From NCBI GenBank assembly GCA_003797895.1, contig RKQB01000009.1:145554-209553 (forward strand): DNA of 64,000 nucleotides, given 5' to 3'. This document shows positions 34,953-43,693 of this stretch, piece after piece (positions within the stretch are counted from its first letter, which is position 1; each line of letters begins with the position of its first letter). Origin of the DNA: Cyclobacteriaceae bacterium YHN15. GTDB lineage: Bacteria; Bacteroidota; Bacteroidia; Cytophagales; Cyclobacteriaceae. Under the pieces are notes generated by a model. The model searched no databases. It had not been told where the DNA came from and worked only from the letters and a program-made list of their open reading frames with translations. A program made the translations under genes and the position numbers.

Positions 34953-36469
34953 TGGAAGTAGTTAATTCTTTTATGACTTGGGTTTTCAAAAACCGCATAG
35001 GTCAAATCGATAATTTTAAAAAATACCCCCTTGAAACCCAGAATTTGATTCTGGAAGACTTAATTGAATTGGCAAAAAGAACTGAATTTGGTAAAAAATT
35101 CAGGTTTAGCGACATAAATACTTATGCTGATTTCTCTTCAATGGTTCCCGTCCACGATTATGAAGATATGAAGCCATATTTTGAAAGAATCATGAAGGGA
35201 AAACAAAATGTCCTTTGGCCTTCGGAGATTCTTTGGTTTTCAAAATCCTCAGGCACAACATCCAGCAGAAGCAAATATATCCCCGTCTCTCAAGAAGCCC
35301 TGGAAGATTGCCATTTCAAAGGGGGGAAAGATATGATTTCACTATATGTGAATAATTACCCTGACAGTAAACTTTTTTCTGGTAAAAGTCTAAGTATTGG
35401 GGGTAGTTTGAGTCAAAATCCTTTAGATCCATCAAGCAAAATACAGGCAGGAGATATTTCTGCTGTTATCATGCACAATCTCCCCATTTGGGTTCAATTT
35501 GCCAGAACTCCCAGCCTTGAGATAGCCCTCATGAGTGAATGGGAAAGCAAAATTGAAAAGATGGCCCTTGAAGTCATGAATGAAAATGTAGTGAGTATTT
35601 CCGGTGTTCCTACCTGGACTATTGTACTACTTCATCGCATATTGGAATTAAAAAAAGCCAATCACATCTTAGAAGTCTGGCCCAATCTTGAAGTATTCTT
35701 CCATGGAGCAGTAGCCTTTGGCCCTTACAGGAAATTGTTCAGCGAACTTATCCCATCCTCAAAAATGAGATATATGGAAACATACAATGCCTCTGAGGGA
35801 TTTTTTGGAATTCAGGATCAAATAAATTCTGAAGAATTGCTGTTGATGTTGGATTATGGTATTTTTTATGAATTTATTCTAATGGAAGACTGGGATAATG
35901 ATAACCCCAAAGCAATTCCCTTGTCAGAAGTGGAAGTGGGGAAAAATTATGCCATGTTGATAACCACAAATGCTGGTTTATGGCGATACAAAATAGGAGA
36001 TACCCTCAAATTCACCAATACTAATCCCTATAGATTTAAAATATCAGGCAGGACAAAGCATTTTATCAATGCCTTTGGAGAAGAAGTAATCGTGGAAAAT
36101 GCAGAGGCGGCTATTCAGGCTGCAGCTGAGGTAACCCATGCAACAATTATCAATTTTACAGCAGCTCCGATTTATTTTGGCGATTCCAATAGTAAAGGTG
36201 CGCATGAATGGATAATAGAATTCAAAACACTTCCTTCGGACAAGGAAAAGTTCATTTCAATTCTTGATAATACCTTAAGAGAAATAAATTCCGATTATGA
36301 TGCGAAACGTTATAAGGACTTGGCCTTATCCGCACCTAAAATAAATTTTACAACGGATGCTGTTTTTGAAAAATGGCTAAAAAGCAAAGGAAAACTTGGT
36401 GGCCAGAACAAGGTTCCTAGATTGTCCAATTCTCGGGAATATATAGAAGAGGTTTTGAATTTTCTTTAA
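34952..36469 (+). CDS. GH3 auxin-responsive-promoter family protein (acyl-adenylating fold)
   Basis: The 505-residue protein matches the bacterial GH3 family, related to plant acyl-acid-amido synthetases. The ATP-binding signature is SKSSGTTSSRSKYIPVS (about residues 93-109), with MRYMETYNASEGFFGIQ (about 270-286) and TTNAGLWRYKIGD matching the second and third nucleotide motifs. The bacterial substrate is unknown. The gene overlaps lptB by 1 bp, so translation is coupled; the pairing with lptB recurs in Bacteroidota from memory and hints at an envelope-lipid role. Confidence 0.88.
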   Translation: MEVVNSFMTWVFKNRIGQIDNFKKYPLETQNLILEDLIELAKRTEFGKKFRFSDINTYADFSSMVPVHDYEDMKPYFERIMKGKQNVLWPSEILWFSKSSGTTSSRSKYIPVSQEALEDCHFKGGKDMISLYVNNYPDSKLFSGKSLSIGGSLSQNPLDPSSKIQAGDISAVIMHNLPIWVQFARTPSLEIALMSEWESKIEKMALEVMNENVVSISGVPTWTIVLLHRILELKKANHILEVWPNLEVFFHGAVAFGPYRKLFSELIPSSKMRYMETYNASEGFFGIQDQINSEELLLMLDYGIFYEFILMEDWDNDNPKAIPLSEVEVGKNYAMLITTNAGLWRYKIGDTLKFTNTNPYRFKISGRTKHFINAFGEEVIVENAEAAIQAAAEVTHATIINFTAAPIYFGDSNSKGAHEWIIEFKTLPSDKEKFISILDNTLREINSDYDAKRYKDLALSAPKINFTTDAVFEKWLKSKGKLGGQNKVPRLSNSREYIEEVLNFL

Positions 36470-36477
36470 GAAAAAAG

Positions 36478-37173
36478 TTAGACTCCCATACCAACAGGAG
36501 CCAAGTTATTCATTTGCCTTAGAATCCAAGATTGCCTTCCTTGAATATAGGGTGTGGGTCGTGCCGGAGACCATCTTCTTGGATTGGGAAGAACGGCTGC
36601 TATCAATGCCGCTTCATTCCTGGAAAGCTTTTCGGCGGGTTTTTTGAAATAAGTTTGTGAAGCCGCTTGAATACCATATATACCCTCTCCCATTTCAATA
36701 ACGTTCAGGTATACTTCCATTATCCTTTCTTTACTCCAAATTAGTTCTATCAAAAAAGTAAAATAGGCCTCTAGCCCTTTTCGCAACATAGTTCTGCCTG
36801 GCCATAAGAATACATTTTTTGCAGTCTGCTGGGAAATGGTACTTGCTCCTTTTACCCGCTTACCCTTTTTGTTATTTTCCCAGGCCTTCTCCATTGCCTC
36901 CCAATCAAATCCATTATGGGTTAAAAATTTTTGATCTTCAGCGGCTACAACAGCTTGAGGTGCATGTTTGGATATTTTTTTTATAGAAACCCAGTCTTTG
37001 TATAACCTGAATTCTTTCTTTTCATCTTTTAACTGCTCATACAAGCGGATAACCATCAAGGGCGTAATGGGTACAGGTAAAAAACGGTAGAGCACCGTGA
37101 ATCCAATGCTTAAGATAAAAAACCATAAAATGATTTTAAATATGAATCGAATGATCTTTTTGACGATTTTCAT
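36478..37173 (-). CDS. mtgA: Monofunctional peptidoglycan glycosyltransferase MtgA
   Basis: MtgA polymerises glycan strands from lipid II. The 231-residue protein has one N-terminal membrane helix (about 10-30) and the GT51 motifs: AAEDQKFLTHNGFDW with the catalytic Glu, KGASTISQQTAKN, KERIMEVYLNVIEMGEGIYG, and the late AALIAAVLPNPRRW. All catalytic motifs are intact and there is no transpeptidase domain. It begins 5 bp after the methyltransferase stop. Confidence 0.96.
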   Translation of the reverse strand: MKIVKKIIRFIFKIILWFFILSIGFTVLYRFLPVPITPLMVIRLYEQLKDEKKEFRLYKDWVSIKKISKHAPQAVVAAEDQKFLTHNGFDWEAMEKAWENNKKGKRVKGASTISQQTAKNVFLWPGRTMLRKGLEAYFTFLIELIWSKERIMEVYLNVIEMGEGIYGIQAASQTYFKKPAEKLSRNEAALIAAVLPNPRRWSPARPTPYIQGRQSWILRQMNNLAPVGMGV

Positions 37174-37178
37174 GGTTC

Positions 37179-38000
37179 TTATGCAAAAGCAGTTGCCTGA
37201 ATAAACCTATAATAAAAAATGGAAGAGGGCAAATCCCTCAGTTTATCCATTCCAACCTGCATGGCCTTCACCTGTTTTTCAGTTATAATATTTTCTTCCA
37301 ATAATAAAGGAGCCCCAGAACTCATTAAGTTTTTCCAATAATTAAATACAATCCTTTTTTCTTCTTGGTTTCTGCTGTCCAAATGAAATCCCCCACTCCT
37401 CAGTTCTATATCAATATACCCTGCTTCCAATAATAAGTCCCCCAATTTGGCTCCCACTTGAGGATCTCCACCAATTTCCTCTTGATACTTGTTGTAAATT
37501 TCCCAATATTCCATCACCTCTGGTTCAAGTGGATAGGTGTAAAAAGTCCTGTTAAATACCTCTGTAATAGAAACCATCGCTCCTTTTTTTAAAAATGGTT
37601 TCATGCTTTTTAAAACCCTGACCGGTTGTGGGATATGTTCCAAAACCCAACAGATAAAGGCAGCATCATATGTCTTTCCAAGATGAAGAGATGTCGCATC
37701 CTGTTGAATATATTCGACTCTATCCATTCCAAACCCCAGTTTTGACATATTTTCCATAGCTTTTGTAATCTGCTTGGCCTCATAATCCACTCCGGTGATT
37801 TTTAGATAGGGAAACTTTCTAAGTAAGATCTCAGTCTGAGCCCCGACCCCGCTCCCAATTTCCAACAATTCCTTTACCCCGGAAAAATCAATGAAATCAT
37901 AAATGGGGTTTTCAATCACCAAAGCTTGCTCACGAAGTCTTTCCTGTTCCTCTTCCAGATAGCCATGGATATACTTATTATTTGAAGAATTGTCGCTCAT
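37179..38000 (-). CDS. Class I SAM-dependent methyltransferase
   Basis: The protein has a Rossmann methyltransferase fold with motif I ELLEIGSGVGAQTEILL, post-I GVDYEAKQ, motif II YDAAFICWVLEHIPQP and the KPFLKKGAMVSITEV strand. I start at the ATG at 38000 (MSDNSSNN), giving 273 residues; an in-frame start at 38024 would add a hydrophobic octapeptide of doubtful value. Substrate is unknown. It is co-directional with mtgA (5 bp gap). Confidence 0.88.
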   Translation of the reverse strand: MSDNSSNNKYIHGYLEEEQERLREQALVIENPIYDFIDFSGVKELLEIGSGVGAQTEILLRKFPYLKITGVDYEAKQITKAMENMSKLGFGMDRVEYIQQDATSLHLGKTYDAAFICWVLEHIPQPVRVLKSMKPFLKKGAMVSITEVFNRTFYTYPLEPEVMEYWEIYNKYQEEIGGDPQVGAKLGDLLLEAGYIDIELRSGGFHLDSRNQEEKRIVFNYWKNLMSSGAPLLLEENIITEKQVKAMQVGMDKLRDLPSSIFYYRFIQATAFA

Positions 38001-38079
38001 AAGAAATATGAAAATATTCCGCAAAGAAAGCTGATTTCCTGATCTTTGAAAAGAGGATTGTTTCCCTATCCCAACTTTG

Positions 38080-40011
38080 TCAAGGACTTACCGACTTTTT
38101 TAAAACAATTGGTTCACTTAATTTCCCTGTAACCATTTCCATAAAATATTTTAATTCTGGATAAATAGACGGAGAAATAATGCTGAATTTAAGATTAATT
38201 GTCGCCGAAACCTTCACAGAGTTATCCAAAGCGGTAACTATATAACTGAAATTGGCATCTCCTCCAGGTATGGCAACATTCGCATCTTCAGGATAATCGT
38301 CCAATTCATAGCCTTGGGGAATCTCTAAAATTGAGGTGTAACTATCAGAAAAAGTATAGGAAAAATCAACAGGAAAAGTCCTGACATCTGATGTCAGAGG
38401 GTTTTGATTCCATCTGGCCATTTGAAAGGGATTTATGAGGGTAAGATTTGAATCCATCTTATTCCCTATAGAATTGAACTTGGCTTCCAATTGCTTACGG
38501 GGTTCATTTTTCTGTTGAACTGCAAATTCCATAACCTTTTCCGCATCTGTACCAAACATTTCCATTTTGAATTTCTCAGGGGATTCCACCAATTTGATTT
38601 TATCATTGGCCAAAGCATCATAGTCGGAAAATCTAATCGTAGAGGAAGCTACCAATTGCTGATCATTATCAATCCTGATATTTACCATTTGTACAATTCC
38701 TGAACGATGGGTAATGGTTATGGGAATTAGACCACTTCCCTCATCCAACATGATATAGCCATAACCTACATGCATAAACAATGGTAGGTATCCAAAAGGG
38801 TTATTTTTGTCTGTGGCATCTAAGTAAAATTCTTTACCATCAACTTTTGTATAAATTATTAACTGGTCAAACTGATCAATAAATGGTGTATCCACTAATC
38901 TGGATCTTCCATTTCCCTTACTACTTATCAATAAAGGATGGGCAATTATTCCATTTTGCCTCAAATAAGATAATAAAGCAAGGTTCAAATCAGCTCTTGA
39001 TCCTTGCTTGGTTTCTAAAATGGATTTAAGGTTTTTAGAAGGAAAAAAGCCTGACCTGCCATTAAAGGAATAATTATTGACAAAAAAATCATAAACCGCT
39101 TTCGCTTTTTCTGTTTCGTTATTTCCAGGTGGCGAAAAAGATGCCATCTGGCTCCTCAATGAAGCGTTTGGTTTAAGATACTGTACAAACTCTTCCAATT
39201 CAGTAATGAATTTGGTAAGGTCCTGCCACGAACTGAAAGTTTCCTGAAAACCAGACTTCCCGCCATAAGCACTTGAATTGACGAATGCATAACCTGCCAA
39301 TTGAAAATCTATTTTTTCCAAATAATCTCTATAATGGGACATCAAAGGCTCTTCTTTGATAGAGTTAAGGTTATTTACGGTCCAACTGTACAATCCGTCC
39401 CGTTGGGTTTTGAAATTGGCGCTCAGTGTTTTTTCACCTTGGGGCAAAAACCTATAATTCAAGTAAGAAGGTAAATCGATGGTGTAAGTGGATTTGATTG
39501 TTGGGATGGGATTGTGAAAAACCCAACTATCCAAAAAGGTTATACTCTTGTCTGTTTTTAGATAGGAATATTCGATTATGGATCCAACTTCAATATTTGG
39601 AAACGTAAACCTAATTTCCTTCCATCCATTATCCAATTCCACCTCAAAAAAATCAGCTTTTGAAAGCTTCGTAACTTTCTCCAACCCGTTTTCAAAATTC
39701 ACGGTTTGTGCAGTTAACTTTGAGACATCCTGCACTCCAGTCTTCCCAAAATAATAACGAATGGCGATATCCCCTTGGGATTGACCTCCGTCTTTAAGAA
39801 CCTTGATTCTCCGATGGATGTTAGAATGCTGGACAACTCCCATGAATTGATTATAAGAAATTTCTTCCAGAACAACGGCATTGGCTTCAGGATCAAAGTC
39901 CACTTGGTTCAAATTGATTTCCCCTTGGGAGTATTTACCAAATTTCATGTCCTGGGCAAAAAGACCTACCGAGAAGAATAGAAGGATAATAAATGTATAC
40001 AGGCCTTTCAT
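38080..40011 (-). CDS. DUF3857 exported protein with degenerate transglutaminase-like domain
   Basis: The 643-residue protein has a signal peptide (cleaved near VGLFAQD, residue 20), a DUF3857 domain (about 50-230), a transglutaminase-like region (about 290-420) and a beta-rich C-terminus. In the transglutaminase region the catalytic cysteine position reads KQGSRADL (Arg339 where Cys is expected) and the catalytic His region reads IDQFDQLI, while the Asp strand EFYLDATD is kept. It should therefore be inactive as a cysteine hydrolase. It begins 1 bp after its paralogue. Confidence 0.85.
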   Translation of the reverse strand: MKGLYTFIILLFFSVGLFAQDMKFGKYSQGEINLNQVDFDPEANAVVLEEISYNQFMGVVQHSNIHRRIKVLKDGGQSQGDIAIRYYFGKTGVQDVSKLTAQTVNFENGLEKVTKLSKADFFEVELDNGWKEIRFTFPNIEVGSIIEYSYLKTDKSITFLDSWVFHNPIPTIKSTYTIDLPSYLNYRFLPQGEKTLSANFKTQRDGLYSWTVNNLNSIKEEPLMSHYRDYLEKIDFQLAGYAFVNSSAYGGKSGFQETFSSWQDLTKFITELEEFVQYLKPNASLRSQMASFSPPGNNETEKAKAVYDFFVNNYSFNGRSGFFPSKNLKSILETKQGSRADLNLALLSYLRQNGIIAHPLLISSKGNGRSRLVDTPFIDQFDQLIIYTKVDGKEFYLDATDKNNPFGYLPLFMHVGYGYIMLDEGSGLIPITITHRSGIVQMVNIRIDNDQQLVASSTIRFSDYDALANDKIKLVESPEKFKMEMFGTDAEKVMEFAVQQKNEPRKQLEAKFNSIGNKMDSNLTLINPFQMARWNQNPLTSDVRTFPVDFSYTFSDSYTSILEIPQGYELDDYPEDANVAIPGGDANFSYIVTALDNSVKVSATINLKFSIISPSIYPELKYFMEMVTGKLSEPIVLKKSVSP

Positions 40012-40012
40012 A

Positions 40013-41851
40013 TTACGCTGCTTTTTTTAATAATAGTTTATACTGTTGAAATTGATTGTTGATTTTATTGACCAGTTTTATTTTTTCTTCATCCGAAATA
40101 TCCTCCGGAAGCTTTACCTCAAGCTTGTTTTTAACCATAATCCCATCCTCCGATAATTGAGTGTCAACCCAATAGGTAAAATAATCTTCCTTGATTTTGA
40201 CATCTATTACCTGAGATTCCATTTCAAATTTTCTTTCCAGCCTAATAAAAAATTCCTCCTCCAATTTCAAGATGCCGTTTGGTAGCATATCCTCTTCTAA
40301 TTTTTTCCAATGCGAGGGAAGTATAATCCTTTTTGCAGTTTCCTGGCCAAATCGCTGAATCACTCCTTCATAGGTAACGTTAGCCAAAGGAATTTCTCTT
40401 TTACTTCCTGTCTGTATGCCATAATCCAACAAAATGACGCCATTTCCTCCAAGGTATTTATTAAGAAAGTCCTTGCCCTGTTTTTCCTTCCCAAATTTAT
40501 TGATCCGAAAATAGTCCAGTGATGGAAATCCAAGGTATTTATTGCGTCCTGATAACTTAGCATCCCCATTATTTAGTAAATCTACTTCAAATTGGATTTC
40601 TATAGTGTTGAATTTCTCGTCTTTAAAATCCGGGGTACGATCCAGATAGCCCCCTTTTTCAGTGATTACCAACACATCTCTATCCATAGTAAAATCTCCG
40701 GAAAACCCTGCTGGTAAATAATTGTTGGTACATTCAAGCCAAATTACATCTTCATCCAAGGGCACCCTTAAAAAGGCATGATTGAACCTATTTATTGGAA
40801 AATCTTTATTTAAGCCCTTTGCATTTTCACCGGCATAGACTAAAGAATACTGAGACGGTATACCTACAGCTGAAAGCATTCCTTTCATCAAAGTGGACAA
40901 TGCCTTACACTCTCCATATTTTGTGGAGATAACCTCTGAAGCTGTTCTTGGCATCCAACCTCCAATTCCCAATGAAATTGCCACATATCTGTAATTTTTC
41001 TGTAGATAACCATAAAGAACGGAGACTTTTTCATAGGGATCATTTATACCTTCTACCATTCTCAGAACTTCTGATTTGAATGTTTCAGGCAATTCATCTT
41101 TGTTTCTATTGAGCTTCCCGATAAATGATCCAAGTCCTTCCCAGGTCTCCATGCTAGAGGTATATCCCTCCAATGAAAACCTTTTTGGGGCTATCTCTAT
41201 AATGGGAATTGTATCATTAGAACCTGAAATCAAAACAGGAAGATTGTTCATTTCCCATTTGTATAAAATATTATTCCCTTCTTTGGATTCGGAGTAAGAA
41301 CTTGGCAATCCTTCTTCTTTAAATCTCAATCCCAATATCTGAGGGTATTTTAATTCCAAACCGGCATTTTTTACTTTCTGATTGTAATAAGTTATGGGAA
41401 GCCATGACTCGATAAAAAAATTACTTAAACTCACGCGCTCCACTAATATTTCTACCCTGACCGGTAATGAAACCTCATCCAACTCAAAAACTTTCAATTT
41501 GGTATCATCGTATATACTGACATCATCAAGATAGGACACCTCCTTTAGGTCTCTCAATTTTACCTTTTTGATCAATTTACCGGAATTCAAACTTGTAAGA
41601 GTAGCTTCGAAATTGTTTATTTTATTAAGTCCATCAGATGGTAAATTAAGGCGGGCATGAGCTAGGCCACGTTGGTCAAAAATTTCAATTATAGTTTGAG
41701 ACTTATAGTTGACAGAATAATCTTCATTAAGAGTAATCTGATCTTTTTTTTCCAAAACAGAAAAATAAGGCTTTTCCTCTTGGGCATTTGAAAAATAAAT
41801 ATTTACAAAGTAAGCCAGAAATTTTAGGCTTGAGAATAGAACTACCTTCAT
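40013..41851 (-). CDS. DUF3857 exported protein with intact transglutaminase-like core
   Basis: From the ATG at 41851 the product has 612 residues with a signal peptide ending near YFSNAQ (residue 24). A DUF3857 domain is followed by a transglutaminase-like domain with Cys315 (KYGECKAL) and the catalytic His in FNHAFLRVP; the third-position strand reads IWLECTN, Glu in place of Asp. DUF3857 proteins are common and uncharacterised in Bacteroidota envelopes. It is paired with the degenerate copy downstream (1 bp gap). A TAAATTTG element (41871-41878, minus strand) is a weak promoter candidate. Confidence 0.86.
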   Translation of the reverse strand: MKVVLFSSLKFLAYFVNIYFSNAQEEKPYFSVLEKKDQITLNEDYSVNYKSQTIIEIFDQRGLAHARLNLPSDGLNKINNFEATLTSLNSGKLIKKVKLRDLKEVSYLDDVSIYDDTKLKVFELDEVSLPVRVEILVERVSLSNFFIESWLPITYYNQKVKNAGLELKYPQILGLRFKEEGLPSSYSESKEGNNILYKWEMNNLPVLISGSNDTIPIIEIAPKRFSLEGYTSSMETWEGLGSFIGKLNRNKDELPETFKSEVLRMVEGINDPYEKVSVLYGYLQKNYRYVAISLGIGGWMPRTASEVISTKYGECKALSTLMKGMLSAVGIPSQYSLVYAGENAKGLNKDFPINRFNHAFLRVPLDEDVIWLECTNNYLPAGFSGDFTMDRDVLVITEKGGYLDRTPDFKDEKFNTIEIQFEVDLLNNGDAKLSGRNKYLGFPSLDYFRINKFGKEKQGKDFLNKYLGGNGVILLDYGIQTGSKREIPLANVTYEGVIQRFGQETAKRIILPSHWKKLEEDMLPNGILKLEEEFFIRLERKFEMESQVIDVKIKEDYFTYWVDTQLSEDGIMVKNKLEVKLPEDISDEEKIKLVNKINNQFQQYKLLLKKAA

Positions 41852-42028
41852 AAAGAGGATCAAACTGAATCAAATTTATTCATTTAGTTGAAAAATCATA
41901 CAGGGTGAAAAAAATATTTTTTAGCGGGATTTTGTTTTTCTTTATGTACCATTCTTATCATAAAAGCTCTTTTTTACCTCAATTTGATATTTTTATTTAC
42001 CTTTAAATTTTAAACCCACAAAAAAACT

Positions 42029-42496
42029 ATGAGCCAGATCACTATTGGAAGTTTTGAGGATTTCGAAAAATTCATAGGGCAAGACTTAGGAGAGTCTGAA
42101 TACCACAAAATCACCCAAGAACAAATCAACCGGTTTGCAGAAGCAACATTGGATCATCAATGGATACATACTGATTCCGAAAGGGCTAAAGTTGAAGGGG
42201 CTTTTGGTGACACCATAGCCCATGGCTATCTTACCCTTTCCTTGGTTCCTTATTTGTGGGAACAGATTGTCCTCGTCAAAAACCTGAAAATGATGGTGAA
42301 TTATGGTATTGAAAGCCTGAGATTTGCCCAAGCAGTTTTGGTAAACAGTGAAGTTAGACTTCATGCCAATCTGAAAAACGTGGTAAATCTTAGAGGAACT
42401 ATCAAAGCGGAAGTAAATGTGAAATTGGAAATAAAAGACCAAAAAAAACCTGCCTTAACGGGTGTTCTGGTATTTTTATATCATTTCAATGCCTAA
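42029..42496 (+). CDS. MaoC-family dehydratase (R-specific enoyl hydratase-like)
   Basis: The 155-residue hot-dog-fold protein contains the hydratase-2 motif with catalytic Asp42 and His47 (ATLDHQWIHTD), then GDTIAHGYLTLSL. Such enzymes hydrate trans-2-enoyl-CoA or related thioesters. It stands alone, divergent from the DUF3857 pair, so the pathway is unclear. Confidence 0.93.
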   Translation: MSQITIGSFEDFEKFIGQDLGESEYHKITQEQINRFAEATLDHQWIHTDSERAKVEGAFGDTIAHGYLTLSLVPYLWEQIVLVKNLKMMVNYGIESLRFAQAVLVNSEVRLHANLKNVVNLRGTIKAEVNVKLEIKDQKKPALTGVLVFLYHFNA

Positions 42497-42586
42497 CAGT
42501 TATTATTATTCATACCACGGCTCTTGCCTTCTTATGAATAAATATCAATTTCTCACTAAAAATCAATATCTACTATCCAAGCACAA

Positions 42587-42715
42587 ATGCAGGCAAAAGG
42601 GAAATGGTACTATGTGCTGATTTTTACAAATTTCTTTCTTCTTTCTGTCAACATGAGCCTTTCATTGAAATCCGAAAGAATAGCTGTAAAAATATTTTTC
42701 GATATTATTGAATAG
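42587..42715 (+). CDS. Possible 42-residue single-helix membrane protein
   Basis: An ATG-started frame encodes 42 residues: a basic N-terminus (MQAKGK), a hydrophobic helix (WYYVLIFTNFFLLSV, about residues 7-21), then an amphipathic tail with Lys, Arg and Phe ending DIIE. The amphipathic composition is more protein-like than expected from random AT-rich DNA, but there is no homologue I know. It lies 91 bp after maoC and 203 bp before the CrtA-related gene. Confidence 0.35.
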   Translation: MQAKGKWYYVLIFTNFFLLSVNMSLSLKSERIAVKIFFDIIE

Positions 42716-42838
42716 AAAATTAGCCTTTGAGCCTGAAGTTCTAAAATAACTCTAATCAGAAGTATTACTCACTCTATAGATTAATATTAAATTGATCAAA
42801 AAATTTGTTGCTATTTTTTAAAATGGAATAAATTTTTT

Positions 42839-42880
42839 TTAAATACATATTTATATATGTTAAATACATTTTTATATATT
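42839..42880. repeat. Two tandem 21-bp AT-rich repeats
   Basis: Units 42839-42859 and 42860-42880 both begin TTAAATACAT and differ at two positions (11 and 21). They end 38 bp before the CrtA-related start codon, where an activator or repressor could bind. Confidence 0.75.
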
Positions 42881-42918
42881 TATAACATTTTCCCACTATA
42901 ATTGTTATTTATAAGTAA

Positions 42919-43680
42919 ATGTTCTGGACTATGAATGACAATCAATGTGCGAGTATCAGCTTTTTTAGGTTCGAAGGAGTAATCAACAAAACATGGGGCT
43001 TTGCTCAATTGTTGAATTCAAGATTCATCCTCAATGGGAAAAAGAATATTGATTTTTTCAAACCACTTGGTACTGGCAGTGGTCTAGGTTATAGGGCTTG
43101 GCCTAAATTTGGGGTCATTGGCCTGTTTATCGTATGGAAAAATAAAGAAGATGCAGTGGCATTTACCGAGTCTTCCTATTTCAATAGCCTTGTATCAAAA
43201 AGTGAAGAACAATATACGGTTTTGATGCAGCCATTATCATCTAGAGGAACCTGGTCCGGGTTCAATGATTGGAAATTATCAGAATCCAATTCATCTAATT
43301 CAGTAATCTGTGCACTTACACGGGCAACTATTAAAAGAAGGTTTCTTCTTGATTTTTGGCGTATGGTACCTGAAATAAGCAAAAAACAATTCAATTTCCC
43401 TGGCCTGATATTTTCCCAAGGAGTTGGCGAAGTTCCACTTCTGGAACAGGCTACTTTTACAATTTGGGAAAGTAAGCAAAGCATGGAAGAATTTGCTTTT
43501 CAGACATTCCATGGAAAAGCGATAGAAAAAGTAAGGAAGGTGAATGGATTCAAGGAACAAATGTTTACAAGATTCCAACCCATAATGGCCTTTGGAACAT
43601 GGGAAGGAAAGAACATTCTTGAAAATTACTCTATTCCGACATATCAAATAGAACAAGTAAATGTTCCAGTATTTATATGA
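42919..43680 (+). CDS. CrtA-related carotenoid oxygenase (probable 2-hydroxylase)
   Basis: The 253-residue protein follows the spheroidene monooxygenase CrtA pattern: LGTGSGLGYRAWPKFGV, ALTRATIKRRFLLDFWRMVP, GLIFSQGVGEVPLLEQATF, and a C-terminal RKVNGFKEQMFTRFQ. CrtA enzymes oxygenate C-2 of acyclic carotenoid ends. In Flavobacterium P99-3 a crtA-related gene was shown to be a carotenoid 2-hydroxylase in myxol synthesis, so 2'-hydroxylation is the best guess. A second ATG at 42931 is possible. It is apart from the main carotenoid cluster by 3.8 kb. Confidence 0.82.
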   Translation: MFWTMNDNQCASISFFRFEGVINKTWGFAQLLNSRFILNGKKNIDFFKPLGTGSGLGYRAWPKFGVIGLFIVWKNKEDAVAFTESSYFNSLVSKSEEQYTVLMQPLSSRGTWSGFNDWKLSESNSSNSVICALTRATIKRRFLLDFWRMVPEISKKQFNFPGLIFSQGVGEVPLLEQATFTIWESKQSMEEFAFQTFHGKAIEKVRKVNGFKEQMFTRFQPIMAFGTWEGKNILENYSIPTYQIEQVNVPVFI

Positions 43681-43693
43681 ATTTGACTATACC

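Larger units (their letters stand above)
42497..42918. other. 422-bp region between maoC and the CrtA-related gene
   Basis: This stretch holds no long gene. It contains a possible 42-residue membrane peptide gene (42587-42715) and a tandem 21-bp repeat (42839-42880) within very AT-rich DNA just before the CrtA-related gene. I see no exact TAnnTTTG promoter on the plus strand. Confidence 0.6.
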
